DNA from: Eudorina sp. 2006-703-Eu-15
Lineage: Eukaryota > Chlorophyta > Chlorophyceae > Chlamydomonadales > Volvocaceae
Direction: 5' to 3'
DNA: 64,000 nt
Assembly: GCA_003117195.1 (NCBI GenBank)
Contig: BDSI01000020.1
Coordinates: forward strand, 402,146 to 466,145
The notes beneath the pieces are model-generated. The model had not been told where the DNA came from. It was given only the letters and a program-made list of their open reading frames with translations, and did no database searches. Both the position numbers and the translations under genes were made by a program. The stretch's first letter is position 1; each line of letters begins with the position of its first letter. Below, in pieces: positions 11,681-24,240 of this stretch.

Positions 11681-14600
11681 ATGTCGCTCACGTCTCTTAA
11701 GGGCACTTTCGCCCGTACTATGAAACCAGGAGCTTTCAAGGGCCGCGTGGTGGTGCCTTTGACGACAGGTGGGGCTTTGCCAAACGTGTCGCTGGCCAGT
11801 ATGCGCCACGCTCGTCATCCGTCCCTGCCTTACTTAACTGAATACCTTGCAATATATTCGTTGCGACCTTGACTCTCGAGTGCTGTGAGCTGTGCACACG
11901 ACCGGTTACGTGGTATTGTGGAGCGCACAAAGCTGGGAGAAGAAAGTGTCCCTCTTGCGCCGCGACTTTCCTATTAGTATTTCATTGTGTGTGGATGGCC
12001 GCTGTCATACTGCGAAAAACTGTGCTTGGGTCGACAGTGCGGAAATGTTGGCTGTGATGATTCGTCTTTTGGAGTCTTGGGCATAAAATTTCGCCGGTTA
12101 TTGACTTACTTGTGCGTTTCAAAGCAACTTTGTGGTCAAGCAGCTAGAGTTACGCCATATCCACAGAGGCCTGTACCGTCCTTCGTGCGGTTTCTCGCGA
12201 GGACCGTTTGTTGCGGCATAAGGGTTAGAGTGTTAAAATGGAACTGGTATCTGCTCGTATTCACTGCTTGTTCTGCCTTGCCCCGCACATGCTGCTGCTT
12301 ATCAGGCCAACGCGTCGGGCGTCGCATGCTTCGGCCGTCCGCCGTCCAGCAGCCGACGGGCACCACAATCAACGGCGCCGCGCCAGCCAACCGTCCACAG
12401 ACGACACCTTCCATCTTCTCAAACATCGAAACTATGATTCAGGCACGATCGACGACCGGGCACTGAATTTCCGAATGTCCCATCTAACCTGACCTCGAAG
12501 CTGGCAAGCCCGTTAAGTTCGGAACGACCGCTTCATTCAAACTTGCTTTCTTTTCTGAATCCCGTAGCGTGCGCCTTCCACGCGATACGGTGGAATCCGT
12601 ATTGCCGTGAGAAGGCGCCATGTGTGGAGGTGCTTTTCTGGGACACGCGTGCGGACCACCCCGCGCTATGTGCACAGCCGTTGGCGCTTGTACCATGCAT
12701 CATGCACGACGTTGCAGTGCTGCGCGGAACGCATTATTTCATTATTGCCGTTATTGGGTCCCCCGGCTGCCGTGCGGCCATTCACTGCCGCAGACCACGT
12801 TCCACAGCACGCAGCCGGGCCAGCGCAACGACTGGCGCGAGGTGGAGGGCTGCTACGTGCTCTTCCCGCCTTCCGGCCGCCCGCCGGCGGCCGTGGCGCA
12901 CTTCCTGGGCGGAGCCTTCGTGGGCGCGGCGCCCCAGGTGCGGCCGCCGTGCATCCGGGCGGGCTGCTCCTGCGCCTCCCCCCGCGGCCCCCCCAAACAG
13001 CCTCCGCAGTCGGCACGACAGGACGAGGGGCCCGTACGGAGACCCCATTAGGGAGTCTTCAGGATTCCTCCAGTGGGTTCACTATGCACCATGTTACTTC
13101 CTGTGTTGGGCCGTCACCAGGCCCGGAACGGTGCATTCATTCATCGATGCCGCCTATCTTCTTGAGAAGCGGCGTGGGTCCTTTCGAGGGGAGGGGGGGT
13201 ACCTGGCCTGGCGGACCTTGCCCGGCAACCGGCCGTTGGGGGGCGGGGGGGTGTTGGGGCGATGGTGGGCTTCACAGTGCGCTTCCAGCTGCTAGCTGAG
13301 CAGGCCTTCCATTAATATCAAATATGCCGATCACCATGCAACTGCACATGCACATGCAGCTGTACATTGTGATCTCCCCCCCCGGCACCTGTCGTGAACC
13401 CTGCGCCACCTGCAGATGACGTACCGGCTCTTCCTGGAGGCGCTGGCCAACCGAGATATCCTGGTGGTGGCGACGCCGTACAGGTAGGGAGGCGTCCGCT
13501 GGGGCTCGCCGAGAGGGGCGCGAACTTGTCGAGGGCGGGCTCGAGTGCCTTGTGTGCGCGGGGTAAAGGGGGGAAGGGGAGGTGGGTTGCAGGACATTGA
13601 GTAGGCAAGGGGGGCGGGCGAGCGATTTTCGACGCCGGGTCGTCCGCAGCGCCGTGCAGAGAGAGAGAGAGAAGAACGATTGCGCGGATCCCCTCGGGGG
13701 TGGGTGACACACGGCTTGGACGCGGCGTGACTGGCGGACGGGCTGTAAAAGCCCGGGGACGTGCCGCATGGGTGCCGCGGGACACGTCGCGCCGTGTGGT
13801 TGCTGCGGTCCAACCGGGACATGCTGTCGCCTGTCGGTGCACCCCCCATTGAATGGTCTCAGACTGGGAGGGAGGGGGTTTGGTCGTTGGCGACGCGGCC
13901 ATATGTCGGGAGTCCTTTCTCCTCCTCGCCATACCGGAGAAATACCTCACCGCAGCCCGGCTATCAAGGCCAGGTTCATGCACTGTCCACACCTCTCTCA
14001 CCGCCACGTTCCTTCCCAGGATCTTACCCTCCGCCCCGCCGCCTCCCCGCTTGCTGCCTCCTCCCCGGCCCCCGGTCGCCCTCGGTCCCCGCAGCATCTC
14101 GTTCGACCACCTCCGCATCGCCGACGAGGCGCAGTTCAAGTTCGACCGCGCCATCCGGGCTCTGGCCCCCTCGCTGCCCGCCGCCACCCTGCCCACCTAC
14201 GGAGTGGGCCACTCGCTGGGAGGCCTCATCCATCTGCTCATCTCGGCCAGATACGCGGTGCAGGTGGGCGCCGGTCCCGCCGAGGGGGAAGGGGGCGGAT
14301 GGGGGGGATGGCAGGTGGCAGGTGTTCGTTCGGGAGGGCCTGCTGCATCGAGGATAGGGAGGGGGGTGCGAAGAAAGCGTTGGGCAAGGTGTGGGGGAGG
14401 CCGGGTGGCGCCCGCCTGCCACATAGCGGTAGTCCACCTCCCCGTATCCGCACCGAGCACCGAGCACCCGAATGTTCAGGTACCGCGCCCGCCCGCCTCT
14501 GTCCCCGTTTGTCATGCTCACACGGCAGTGCTCACCGCCCACTTTTGTCAATCAATACCGACTTATCCCCCCACCCCAATCATGAATATATCCACCGATT

Positions 14601-17600
14601 ATCAAGAACCCCCTTCCCCGATTCGATTTAAATTCTAATGCTTAACCTAATACCCCCCCCCCCGGCCCCGGGCTGGCCTCCCCTCCCCTCCCTGTGTGTG
14701 TGTTTTGCGGCGCAGCGCTCGGGCAACGTCCTGATGTCGTACAACAACCGCCCCGCCTCGGACGTGATCCCGCTGCTGTCCCCCCTCATCGTGCCCTCCG
14801 CTCGGATGCTGGGGCCGCTGATCAACCAGGTAGCGGCGTCGCCCATCCGCACCACCGTCGAGGTGCGTTGGGGGGTGGGGGTCTAGGGTTTAGGGTTTGG
14901 GGGGTGGTTGTTGGGTGGGGGGGCGGTCGGGGGGGAGGGTGTTTGGGTGATGGCGACGTGGTGTGTGTGTAAGGAATGCTTGCATTGCCGAGGGGATTGC
15001 GTGGGTGTGTGAGTGCGAATAAGAAAACTGAGCCGCGAGATGTCTGCGTGTGTGTATCTGCGTGTGTGTGTCTCTGCGGGAGAGGGGCCCCGGGGTGTGT
15101 CTGTTACATATCTGGGGTGTGAGGGAGACTCCAGGGAGGCGGGCAAGGGGCCTTCTGGGCTGAAGGGTTTTAGGGCGTCGCGAACGGGGGAGGGGGCAGC
15201 GGGAGGGGGATACAGCATTGGTGGACTGTAACGTATCAACTGCACTGACTGCGGGTCGCGACTGCGGGCGCTCCTCTCCTCCGGGGACCTCAAGACAGCG
15301 GTATGGGGATGTAGGATGGGGGTTTTGCGGCGGCTGCCCGCGGGCAGTGTGACAGGCGGCGGGAATGACCCGCGAGAACCCCCACCCTACCCGCGGGCCC
15401 CCCCTCCCGTCGCTCGGGCAGCGGCGCAGTTTGAAATATCTACCAATGTCCTATACCTCCCGCCCGCCATCCTCTCCCGGAGGGGGGGGCAGGCAGTGAG
15501 ACCCCTGACTGTAGGGCCCCACTGGTGGTTTGACCACTGGCTGGCCACGTAGCCGAGGGCCCTGAGGTCTGGACAGCGGACCCAGCTTCCCGCTCCCCTC
15601 TCCCAGTCCACAATTGGCTTGGGCTGTCACTGTGGGTGAGCCCCACCCCACACCCCAACCCCGCAACATCTGACGCGCCCCGCCGGCTCGCACCCCCTCC
15701 CTCCCCACCTTCCGGCCCCACCCGCCCGCAGAGCATCTCGGAGACCATCAAGGGCCTCAGCCCCTCCATCGTACGGCAGGTGCTGCCCCTGGTGGAGCAG
15801 CTGGCGCCCATCTACCTGGATGCCGCGCAGGGGAAGCATGTGAGGGGGCCGGGGGAGGGGATGGCGAGGAAATGGGTTGCTGAGGGGGAGGGAGCCGGCG
15901 GGGTTGCTATGCGCGGCGAGATCATTGCTGGGCGTTAGTCGGGATTATCAAATGGGGGCAGCCGCCCCCCTTCATGCGATGCGCCCGCTGTCTGCTCTGC
16001 TCCGTCTGTCCTGCCCTGCCCTGCCCTGCTCTGGAAGCCACTCGGGCGTCACTCATGGAGGGCGCAGCCGCTCGGTGTCGTCCCTCGTCTCCGCTTTCCT
16101 CCTCACCCGTCTCACCTCCCCGCCCCCCCCAAAACCCCCCCCACCCCGGCCCCCCGCCCTCAGGAGTTCTTGCCCACCCCCGAGGAGACCCGTATGCTGA
16201 TCCGCACCTACTACGGCGTCTCCCGCAACATGCTGCTCCGCTTCAAGGACGACAACATGGACGAGACCAACAACCTGGTGCAGCTGCTGCAGGTGGGTGT
16301 GGGTGTGTGTGGGGGGGGGGGCCGGGGACCGGGGCCCGGAGGGCGGGAGGGAGGTGGTGGTGGTGGTGATGGTGGGTACAAGATACGGAGCCAGCTTGAA
16401 GCTGCGCTTGTTGGTTGCTGGACTCGTTAAGTGTACTGACTTGTCAGAGTGGCCGACCGGCGAGATGGGGGGCAGGGGCATGCAGACGGGTGGATGGGTT
16501 ACGGCACACAAGCACACACAGCGCCCAAGGGGTGGGCTCATTGTTAAACACACCGCGCCCCTCGGTCATATTCCCCACCCGCACGCCACCCGTTTTGCAT
16601 TTCTCGTCAACCCCCACCTACCCCTGCCCATCCGCCCTCCCTGCCCACCTCCCACCCCTTATCCCCACCCCGCCCCCCCAACCCCCCTATAGGGCTCCTC
16701 GGCGGTGGGTGAGGTCCTGGACCTGACGGTCCGCACTCTGCCCGGGGACCACCTGAGGCCCATGCAGCAGGCCTTTGTGGACCTGCCGCCCGAGGTGGGT
16801 GGCTGGGTGCCTGGCGGGCTGGCGCGGGGGGTGGGTGGCTGGCGGGCGGGCTGGCTGGCGCAGGGATGGGCGGGTGGGTGGGTGGGGTGGGTGACGGTAC
16901 CATGCGGTGATGTTGTTGTGTTGGTTGCAGCTGCAACAATATGATTGCGGGGTTAACCATCGGTCGTTTGCCGTACGGTGCCTGTACGGTGGACCACGCC
17001 TCCCTCTCGGGTGTACCTCTCGCTCTTTGAAAAGAACACACATCCGCACACGAAAGATATGCCGTGTGCACCCTGTCCTGCTACAAACCCGCACCTCCGC
17101 GACCGCGCTCCGCCCCTCCAGGTGGCTCGCTTCGCCGCGGGTGCGGTGGAGAACACGGGCGGGGCGCTGGGCCGCCTGGCGTCCGTGGCGGGTCAGCTGG
17201 GCGTGCAGCAGGTAGGCGGGGCGGGGTGGGGCAGGTTGGTTGGGGGGCTGAGGAGCGCCGAGGGATGCAGCTGGGAAGGGCCGCCGGGGAGACTGGCGGC
17301 GTCGGGGGGTGGACAGGGTGCGGCTCGCGCCGTGTCCCCTCCGACGTGTCCCGTGACTAATTGCCGCTGCTGTTGCTGCTGCTACTGCTGCCGTGTCTCC
17401 GTCTGCCCCGCAGGCGACTGTGCCCCTGGAGGAGCTGTCCCGCGGCGTGGTGGGCATGTCGTCCATGTTCGGCGGCCAGGTGGGCGGCCCCCTCACCGAC
17501 AGCATGCAGTCGCTGGCGGACGAGGTGGCCGCGTGGATGGGCAGCGGCGCAGTCGCCATGTCGGGCACCCGGGCGCTGCCCGCCACGGCGCTGTACGGCA

Positions 17601-17659
17601 ACAACGGCCACCACGGCAACGGCACCAGCGGCTACGGCCAGACGTCGACGGCGCTGTGA
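11681..17659 (+). CDS. DUF1350 family plastid alpha/beta-hydrolase-like protein
   Basis: Eleven exons fit without a phase conflict: 11681-11768, 12306-12442, 12794-12937, 13416-13483, 14095-14263, 14716-14862, 15732-15839, 16164-16292, 16693-16794, 17122-17211 and 17414-17659 (475 residues). The N-terminus (MSLTSLKGTFARTMKPGAFK) is transit-peptide-like. The DUF1350 core is plain: VAHFLGGAFVGAAPQ, MTYRLFLEALANRDILVV, FDHLRIADEAQFKFDRAI, then GVGHSLGGL near residues 182-190, where Ser186 stands in a lipase-type nucleophile elbow (GxSxG). Later blocks are VLMSYNNRPASDVIPL, TRMLIRTYYGVSRNMLL and RTLPGDHLRPMQQAF. The family is conserved in cyanobacteria and plastids; its substrate is unknown. Exons 1 and 2 are less certain than the rest: exon 2 ends at CAG|GCACGA, a GC donor of weak consensus. 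Introns are pyrimidine-rich at the 3' end. Confidence 0.92.
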
Positions 17660-20600
17660 GCGGGTGCTTCTACTGCCGTACTGCGGACGTGCTGCCGATG
17701 CTGCTGATGTGGGGGTGCGCGCCCTCCGAGCGGGCGGGTGGAGGTTGCCTGCCCGTGGCTGGCAGGTGCACCCGCGCGGCGGCCGTGGGGCGGCGGCGGC
17801 GGCGGCGGCGGGGGCTGTGCTTCGCTTGCCTCTACTGTCATTGACGGCCCAGTGCGGCAGTGCGCGGGACTTGGCGCGCTGGCGTAAGAGGCTTACCGGG
17901 CCGCAAGAGAGGGCGCATTGATGCGAACGTGGATGGCCTTGCAACCGTAACGGACTGCGGACTCCCCGGAGGGGCACACTTGAAGATGCTGACGATGCCA
18001 ATGCCGAAGATGAGGACTCGAAAGCACTACTTGCGCGCGGCGCTACCTGCGGCTCGAGAAGCCTGTGTGATCACACTTCCTTTTGGGTCACAGAGAGAGA
18101 GGAAGAGTGAGGGTGGGGAGGGAGGGAGGGAATTGTTGCAGTGCTGACTGACCAGGGCCCCCCGCCAGGCAGGCCGCGAGGAGGATCCTGAACGGCAGGC
18201 CCCGAGGACCGCGATACGCGGGTACGGGGTCGCCGGAAGAGAAGGTCCCCCGAAGCGGTCTGAACAACTTGTCTCATTACCATGTTTGGTCTTGCTTGCT
18301 GCATGTGTGAGCCCGGGGGACCCCGACGGCCAGCGCCGTCGGGCCCCTCTGTTGTTGTGTCAGTGTCAGTGCATCTGCATCCCGACACGCGGCCGATCTC
18401 GTTGTGGCTGCTACCTGCTACCTGCTACCTGCTACCTGATCATTCATCATCGACCTACCAGACTGCGTGCGCGGGGAGGCGGGGCGACACGCCACCGGTA
18501 ACCTACCGACCCCCGGGCCCCTTACGGTACGGTACGGTACAGGTGCGGTACGGCACTCGTGCGATCTTGTTGGGAGTGTGTTGATAGCGCCTGGTGTGGT
18601 GTGGCGGACTTGGCGGCACGCAAACGTGACTTCTGGAAGCAGGGAGGCCGAAGTAATAAAGACGCGGCTCGCGTTTGGGGCGGGGTGGGGGGAACGACAG
18701 GTTCGTGCGGCGGAGGGGGTAGGGCGAGGTGCGCACATGGTTGCTTGGTGTGCGGTACCTAGCGGATCACCCCTCGGCCCTGATCCCGCCGGCCTCTCAG
18801 CTCCGCAGCACAGAGAGGGGGGAGGAGCCACGTGCTCCTCCAGGGGGGCCCGCCCTCGCGCCCTCGTATGTTCCACCCTGGACCTTGACACTGCAACGTG
18901 CAACTTGCTTTGTGTAATTGGTGGGAAGACCTTTCTTCGTGTGTTGTGTATTCCTCGCGTGCATAAGGCCGCCATGCTTCTCCGTTCCTCGACTCGCCCC
19001 ACACCCTGGAGTGTTGAGACCCATGTGACCATGGGCGGGCGTGGTGATGTATTTGGGGGGCCCGGATCGACGGTGCATTTGATGATTAGAAGCGGCAGCC
19101 CTGGCGCCCTTTGACATGTGAGCGTGTGCTTTTAGCGAGCGAGGAAAGCCGGCCTCGTGTGTGTATTGTCTGTCGATCTGTTTGTCTGCATCACTTGTAC
19201 CTGCTTGCGAACGGTATGAGGTGCCGATTCGCACGGCGGCACCGGTCGACAGGCAGCGCATGACAAGCGCAGCTGGTTCAGGCATTTGTAACACAGCGAC
19301 CGCTTGTGACGTGCCCGACAACCCCGCCGCACCCTGCGGCCGTACGGTAGCGTAACGGTCTCTGCTATCAATCGACTTTCCGCAGCAGCGGAGGAGGGCG
19401 GCGAGCACCGAGGACTGCGACAGGCCGGAAGGCAACCACGTGGAGCGGGACCAGACCAACCTGACTCACAAAAGTCAGATTTGCACTTCAGGACAGACCA
19501 GCTAACAGCTCAACGCGACCCTTGTAAACGAACGGCACCCAACAGTGACGTCTGGCGAATGCAAGGAGCCATCCAGTTTGGTACCGCTCGGCTGCTTCCG
19601 GGGAGATCAAGCCCCGAGGCTTAAAGCGCCAACATTACAGCATAACGCCTTTACCTCCTTCCTCAGCTCGGTATGACATACACCGAACACCGAGGCTCCT
19701 GCCAGCGCAACCTGACTGCAACCAACACTGATACGACATACAAACGATTGCAATAACCGAAAGACACCGAGGTTAGGCTTTCCATAGGCCAACTCGGAGG
19801 GTGAACGAGGTGAGGGGGAGATGACTTGGGTCAGCCCCCCTAGCATCGATGTCTCGCAGGAGTGCGACAGACTTGAGGGGCCCCTGCCCCCGCTCCCACG
19901 GAGAACCGCCGAGCGGCCAAAGTTGCGGACCCCAACCGACGACACCGACCAGGTCTCCGGCCCAATAGGTATGGCACCCGCTACATAGTATTTACTCAAA
20001 TCCTCTTTGGTCAGTGGGAGAGTCTGCAAAATTTATTCGAACGCCGACTTAATCCTCAATGTGAGGACGGTCCAACGCTCGGATGGACAACGCATAACGC
20101 GAAGGGAGCAACAACGCGACAGTCCACACATACGGCACGAACACACATATGGCACGGACAATGGCACATGAAAAGTTGACCGTGACGAAATGCGCGAATA
20201 CGTCAATGGGCAATAAAGCCGCCGCTCAAGGTCCCCAACACAGAATTTTGACTGTGGGTGCCTTCACATCCTGCTATCTAGCTCCTCGGTTGCATTCGTT
20301 CCAAAACATATCGCGAAGTGCAATCACCAGTCCAAAACACAACCTGCGGGGCAATTTACGTTAGCTTCTTGTTCGACGCTGGACCCCAACCTGGACCGGT
20401 AGCCGGTTGGTGCTGAATCGTCCAAACCGGCTCCGTTGCAACCCCAACAACATCCCATGTCCGCATCCGCCGGCTGCCCACCGGTTGGGAGGGCGGGGAG
20501 TATGCCCTGGCAGAAGGGCACCAACATAAATGAATTAGGAACAACGGCAGATACCGAGCTCGGTCCCGGCCGCCGTTGATCAAGCTGGCACGGCGCCATC

Positions 20601-21211
20601 CGCGCCGCAACCGGCAGTAACCCCGTACGTAACCGAAACAACTAAAAACAATTTCGCGTTGAGGTGTGGGGGTACCTTGCCGCCTGGTCGGTGGGGCCTG
20701 CTGGGGCTTGCACTGGTATTATTCACCGTTGATCCCTTTTCGGGGTCCACTGTAACGGTCATTCATTACCACTCGTCTGCCCAATTCCTTCTCCGAGTCC
20801 CGTCCCATCCCGGCGATGCCTGCGACCCTGCGTGGATAAGGCCGATGATGCCCAGCTTCCAACAGCAATGAGCACCCTGGGCAATGGGCACCCTGCGGTG
20901 GTATTATAATCCGAGCTTGCTGACCTTGCAGCACGGTCATGAAACGCGGTGACGTGGTGATCAGCGATACGATGCAGAACACGGGACACGCCAACCGACG
21001 GGGGCCGAAAATGAGAAGCTAACCGCAGCTATCCAGGGCTGAATCCCGGAGCGGGCACTGCCTCATGGCCAGCGTAGTCCCTCCACTCCATATGCGCAAT
21101 GTCCAGCGTCACGACAGACGGCGATTTTGCTCAGGGTGTTTCAACACGAATAACTTCAGGCTGGAGTTGGCCCATCACCTCGACGGGATCTGATATCCCG
21201 CCACGAATCAA
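17660..21211. other. 3' UTR of the DUF1350 gene and gene-poor region
   Basis: The first 1.2 kb probably belong to the 3' UTR, which ends near the TGTAA at 18913. Beyond that I see no exon chain. The minus-strand open frame at 19607-20029 has no recognised motif. Short runs of ggtac occur at 18520-18550. Everything else looks non-coding. Confidence 0.45.
18913..18917 (+). terminator. Putative TGTAA poly(A) signal (DUF1350 gene)
   Basis: TGTAA is the usual polyadenylation signal in chlamydomonadalean algae. This copy lies 1.25 kb behind the stop codon, which is a long but not unusual 3' UTR for this group. Assigned by position only. Confidence 0.35.
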
Positions 21212-21541
21212 GCCCGCCTTACCTAGCCCGCTCTACCTAGCCCGCTCTACCTAGCCCGCTCTACCTAGCCCGCTCTACCTAGCCCGCTCTACCTAGCCCG
21301 CTCTACCTAGCCCGCTCTACCTAGCCCGCTCTACCTAGCCCGCTCTACCTAGCCCGCTCTACCTAGCCCGCTCTACCTAGCCCGCTCTACCTAGCCCGCT
21401 CTACCTAGCCCGCTCTACCTAGCCCGCTCTACCTAGCCCGCTCTACCTAGCCCGCTCTACCTAGCCCGCTCTACCTAGCCCGCTCTACCTAGCCCGCTCT
21501 ACCTAGCCCGCTCTACCTAGCCCGCTCTACCTAGCCCGCTG
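21212..21541. repeat. 14-bp satellite, about 23 copies
   Basis: The unit CTCTACCTAGCCCG is repeated head to tail with almost no variation. Only the first copy differs (CCTTACCTAGCCCG). The purity suggests recent expansion. The unit is not a multiple of three and contains TAG, so it is non-coding. Confidence 0.97.
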
Positions 21542-22525
21542 TCCGCCTCCTGGTGGGCTGCCCGCCAGGGCCGGCCACCACCATGTACACTTGTAGATCA
21601 ACTGGCCCCTCGCCTGCTCGACGACGTGCGAGCCTTGGAAACCCGACTGGGCAGGTTGCCCACCGGGTTGCTCACCGAGTTCCCCACCGGGGTACGCGAA
21701 CTAAGCCATACCAAAACGCAGGTCGCGGCTGCCACCTCAGTCCAGACGAAATCACCCGCTAACGAAAGGAAGAATCCACTTGAAGGGCCACCGGCAGGGT
21801 CCAGGGGACCCTGCCAGCGAAGCCACCTGCCGCACTGATAGTCGAAGTCCACTACGGAATTCACCAATGTCAATAGACTTACTACTCTGTACCCACCCAA
21901 GGAGCACCCATGCATCCGACGCCCGAGCAACCGTTCCGGAACAGGAGTCCTGCATCAAGAACACCTGCATACACGCCCCAAGGCTACATACACAACCCAT
22001 ACACAACAGAACACTGACCCACATGACGTAATCAAGGCCGAACTTCATTACCACGTACCACTAGTAAGCCCCATACGACAACCTACCAGGACAACGGCAG
22101 GGCCGTCGGTGTATTGCCAGCGGCTGTCGGGGCATTCCCCTTGCAGCGGGAGCAGAGGAACAAGTAAGCGCAGTGCCCAGTACTCGGCCTGGCTGGTCAG
22201 GCGTTACTACACACACCATGCTCACAGTGTAACCGGGCCTGGGCGGTTATGGGTGAGGCCTCTCATTAAACACACGCCACGCTCACAGTGGCGCCACTCC
22301 AGGGAGTCCTCGGACCACAGTGCGTCCATCCGCTTATCACGTTTGCGCTCAGCCGGATAGTGGCACATTGAGGAGGGTCGGGGTCTCTCGGCCACACAAG
22401 GACTATTTAAATGCGCGCCACAACCCCCGACGGAGGCTCTATCTGGGATTCTGGATGAGAGCGTGTGCAGCCGCGAACAGTATGCGCCTGCACCGGCACC
22501 TGGGCCCTTCAACTGTCACACTTCG
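21542..22525. other. Downstream flank of the BTB gene
   Basis: Probably 3' UTR and spacer of the minus-strand BTB gene. Two imperfect copies of a motif around 'cacgctcacagtg' and 'attaaacacacgcc' occur at 22215-22295. No other gene support. Confidence 0.4.
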
Positions 22526-24240
22526 TCATCGCGGCGGCTGAAACGACAGGGTCCCGCTCATCTTTCCATCAAGGCAGTACTCCGCCCACGCGGCCATGGG
22601 GTCCACGGAGGCGCCGCTGCTGTCGGGCGCCGCCAACGGCTTCGAGAGAGGCAGCATGTTATTCCAGCCCCTGCCCGTCACGTCCAGGTGCACAGGACCG
22701 TTCACCAAGGACTTCGTGATGTCAGCCTGCACCCCTGCTATCCTCCTCCGCACGGTAAACCCCACGTTCACCTCCAAGAGAGCCAAGAGGCCGTCCCGCC
22801 GGACCAGGCGTGAGCGCAGGGACCGCAGCGCATTGGGTAGATTGATATAAGCGAAGACACCTCCAGCCGTCTTCCCCGCCGCCAATCGAATACGCAGATC
22901 CCATGCGAAGCCCCCGGCGTTGAGTTCTGTCTTATTAGTTTCATCCCAGGTGCAAAACCGGTCGACTGTGACGCCTTCCTTCAGTTCCTCGAGCGCCTCA
23001 CGCAGCTGCTGCTGGGGCAAGTGCCAACCGTAGGAGCTCTCAGCGCCCATGCAAAGGCACTGACGGCGAGGCCTGGCTTGGAGCACCGCCTTAAGCTGCG
23101 GCATTTCACTCGCTCCTGCCAGCACCCGACTGCGTTCCTCTTGCGTCGCGATCGCGTAGTTTAGCAGAAATGCGGCTTGCAAGACGTCCGCACCGGAGAA
23201 CCAGCCCGCTTGGCTGCCCGGGTCCTTCTCGTGGTCGGCTGCCAGCGCGGGGAGGATCATAATGAAGTACGGCCTGCTCAAGTGTACGAGCCGTACAGAA
23301 CGGCACAGACGCCTGCGGGTTTCGGCGTCGACATCGGAGTAGTTCTTGTCCATCCAGGTGGCGAGGAGCTGCAGCACGCTGGACTCGCTGTCGGTGCCGA
23401 AATCGTCCGAAGCCAGCAACGCCTCCAGGGCGGTAGGGGGCAGCGTCAGCAACTGCTCCAGGAGCGACGGCGTGTTGAGGGTTTTGAGCGCGTCTCCAAA
23501 ATGGCTTGCGAGCGCGGCCGCAGCTGCATCACGCACGGCGGCGAAGGAGGGCACCTCATCAGGCTCGGGCCAGAGGTCCGCAGATTTGAACAACTCAAGA
23601 ACTGTCGGGAAGCTCGGCGGCGCCTCCGCTGCTTTCAGCTTGGTTTCCAGCGAGCTTCCGCATGCGTCCCCACAGCCGTCGATCTGCAGGTAGGCGCCCT
23701 GCCGGCAGAGTTGCAGGATCTCCCGTATGCTGCTGTCCGCCGCGACCTGCCCCGTGTAGGCGAACTGGATGGCTGCCTTGGCTGCGGAAGCCTCCTCGGC
23801 GTTGCTCACCGGGACTCGCAACTCGCAAGGGCCGGCCGCGGACGGGGATCCAGCCACATCCGCGAACCAGCGCTCTAGCTGCAGGTACACGGCAGTACAC
23901 GGCAGGAAAGGGCAGAAATGCGGCCCTGTCAGGCGATGTTCGTAAGCACCTACCCCCCGGTATGCTAATGCAGCCACGAGCGCGGCTGCATAGACGATCT
24001 TACCCATGCGGCGAAGCACTTCGACGCGACCCTCAAGATGACGCGGTGAGCTGGCACCCTGTCGAAGACTTCCGGCGTAGCTCCCTCAGCCACTGTGTCG
24101 ACATCCAGCCGCGGCCTTTTGGCATGGAGACGAGTCACTTCCTTCTCCTGACAGAGTATAATTGTGCAGTCCGAGCCCGTGTGAGAGCGAAAGAGCATTG
24201 AAATGCCATGCAGGAGGTGCGCGTTCCCGCCAAGTGACAT
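22526..24240 (-). CDS. BTB/POZ (BACK-like) domain protein
   Basis: Two exons on the minus strand, 24240-24004 and 23878-22526, join in phase 0 (AAW|LERW) to 529 residues. Exon 1 carries the first BTB half: SDCTIILCQ, then VPAHRVILRVASKCFAAW. Exon 2 continues with ELRVPVSNAEEASAAKAAIQ and FAYTGQV, the usual end of a BTB fold. The helical part near LEQLLTLPPTALEALLASDD and VLQLLATWMDKNY resembles a BACK domain, the linker between BTB and substrate-binding parts of Cul3 adaptors. The C-terminal 200 residues look like a beta-rich domain and are not recognised. The donor is TGG|GTAAGA and the acceptor CCTGCAG|CTA. The in-frame start further upstream would be GTG, so ATG at 24240 is preferred. Cul3 adaptor function is inferred from the family. 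Confidence 0.84.

Noticed and set aside
14880..14905. Telomere-like TAGGGTTTAGGGTTTGGGG
   Set aside because: Only about two and a half units, imperfect, and inside an intron that is G/T-rich throughout. Likely chance.
19607..20029. Minus-strand 140-codon open frame
   Set aside because: No recognised family, no partner exons, and a frame of this length is expected by chance at this GC content.
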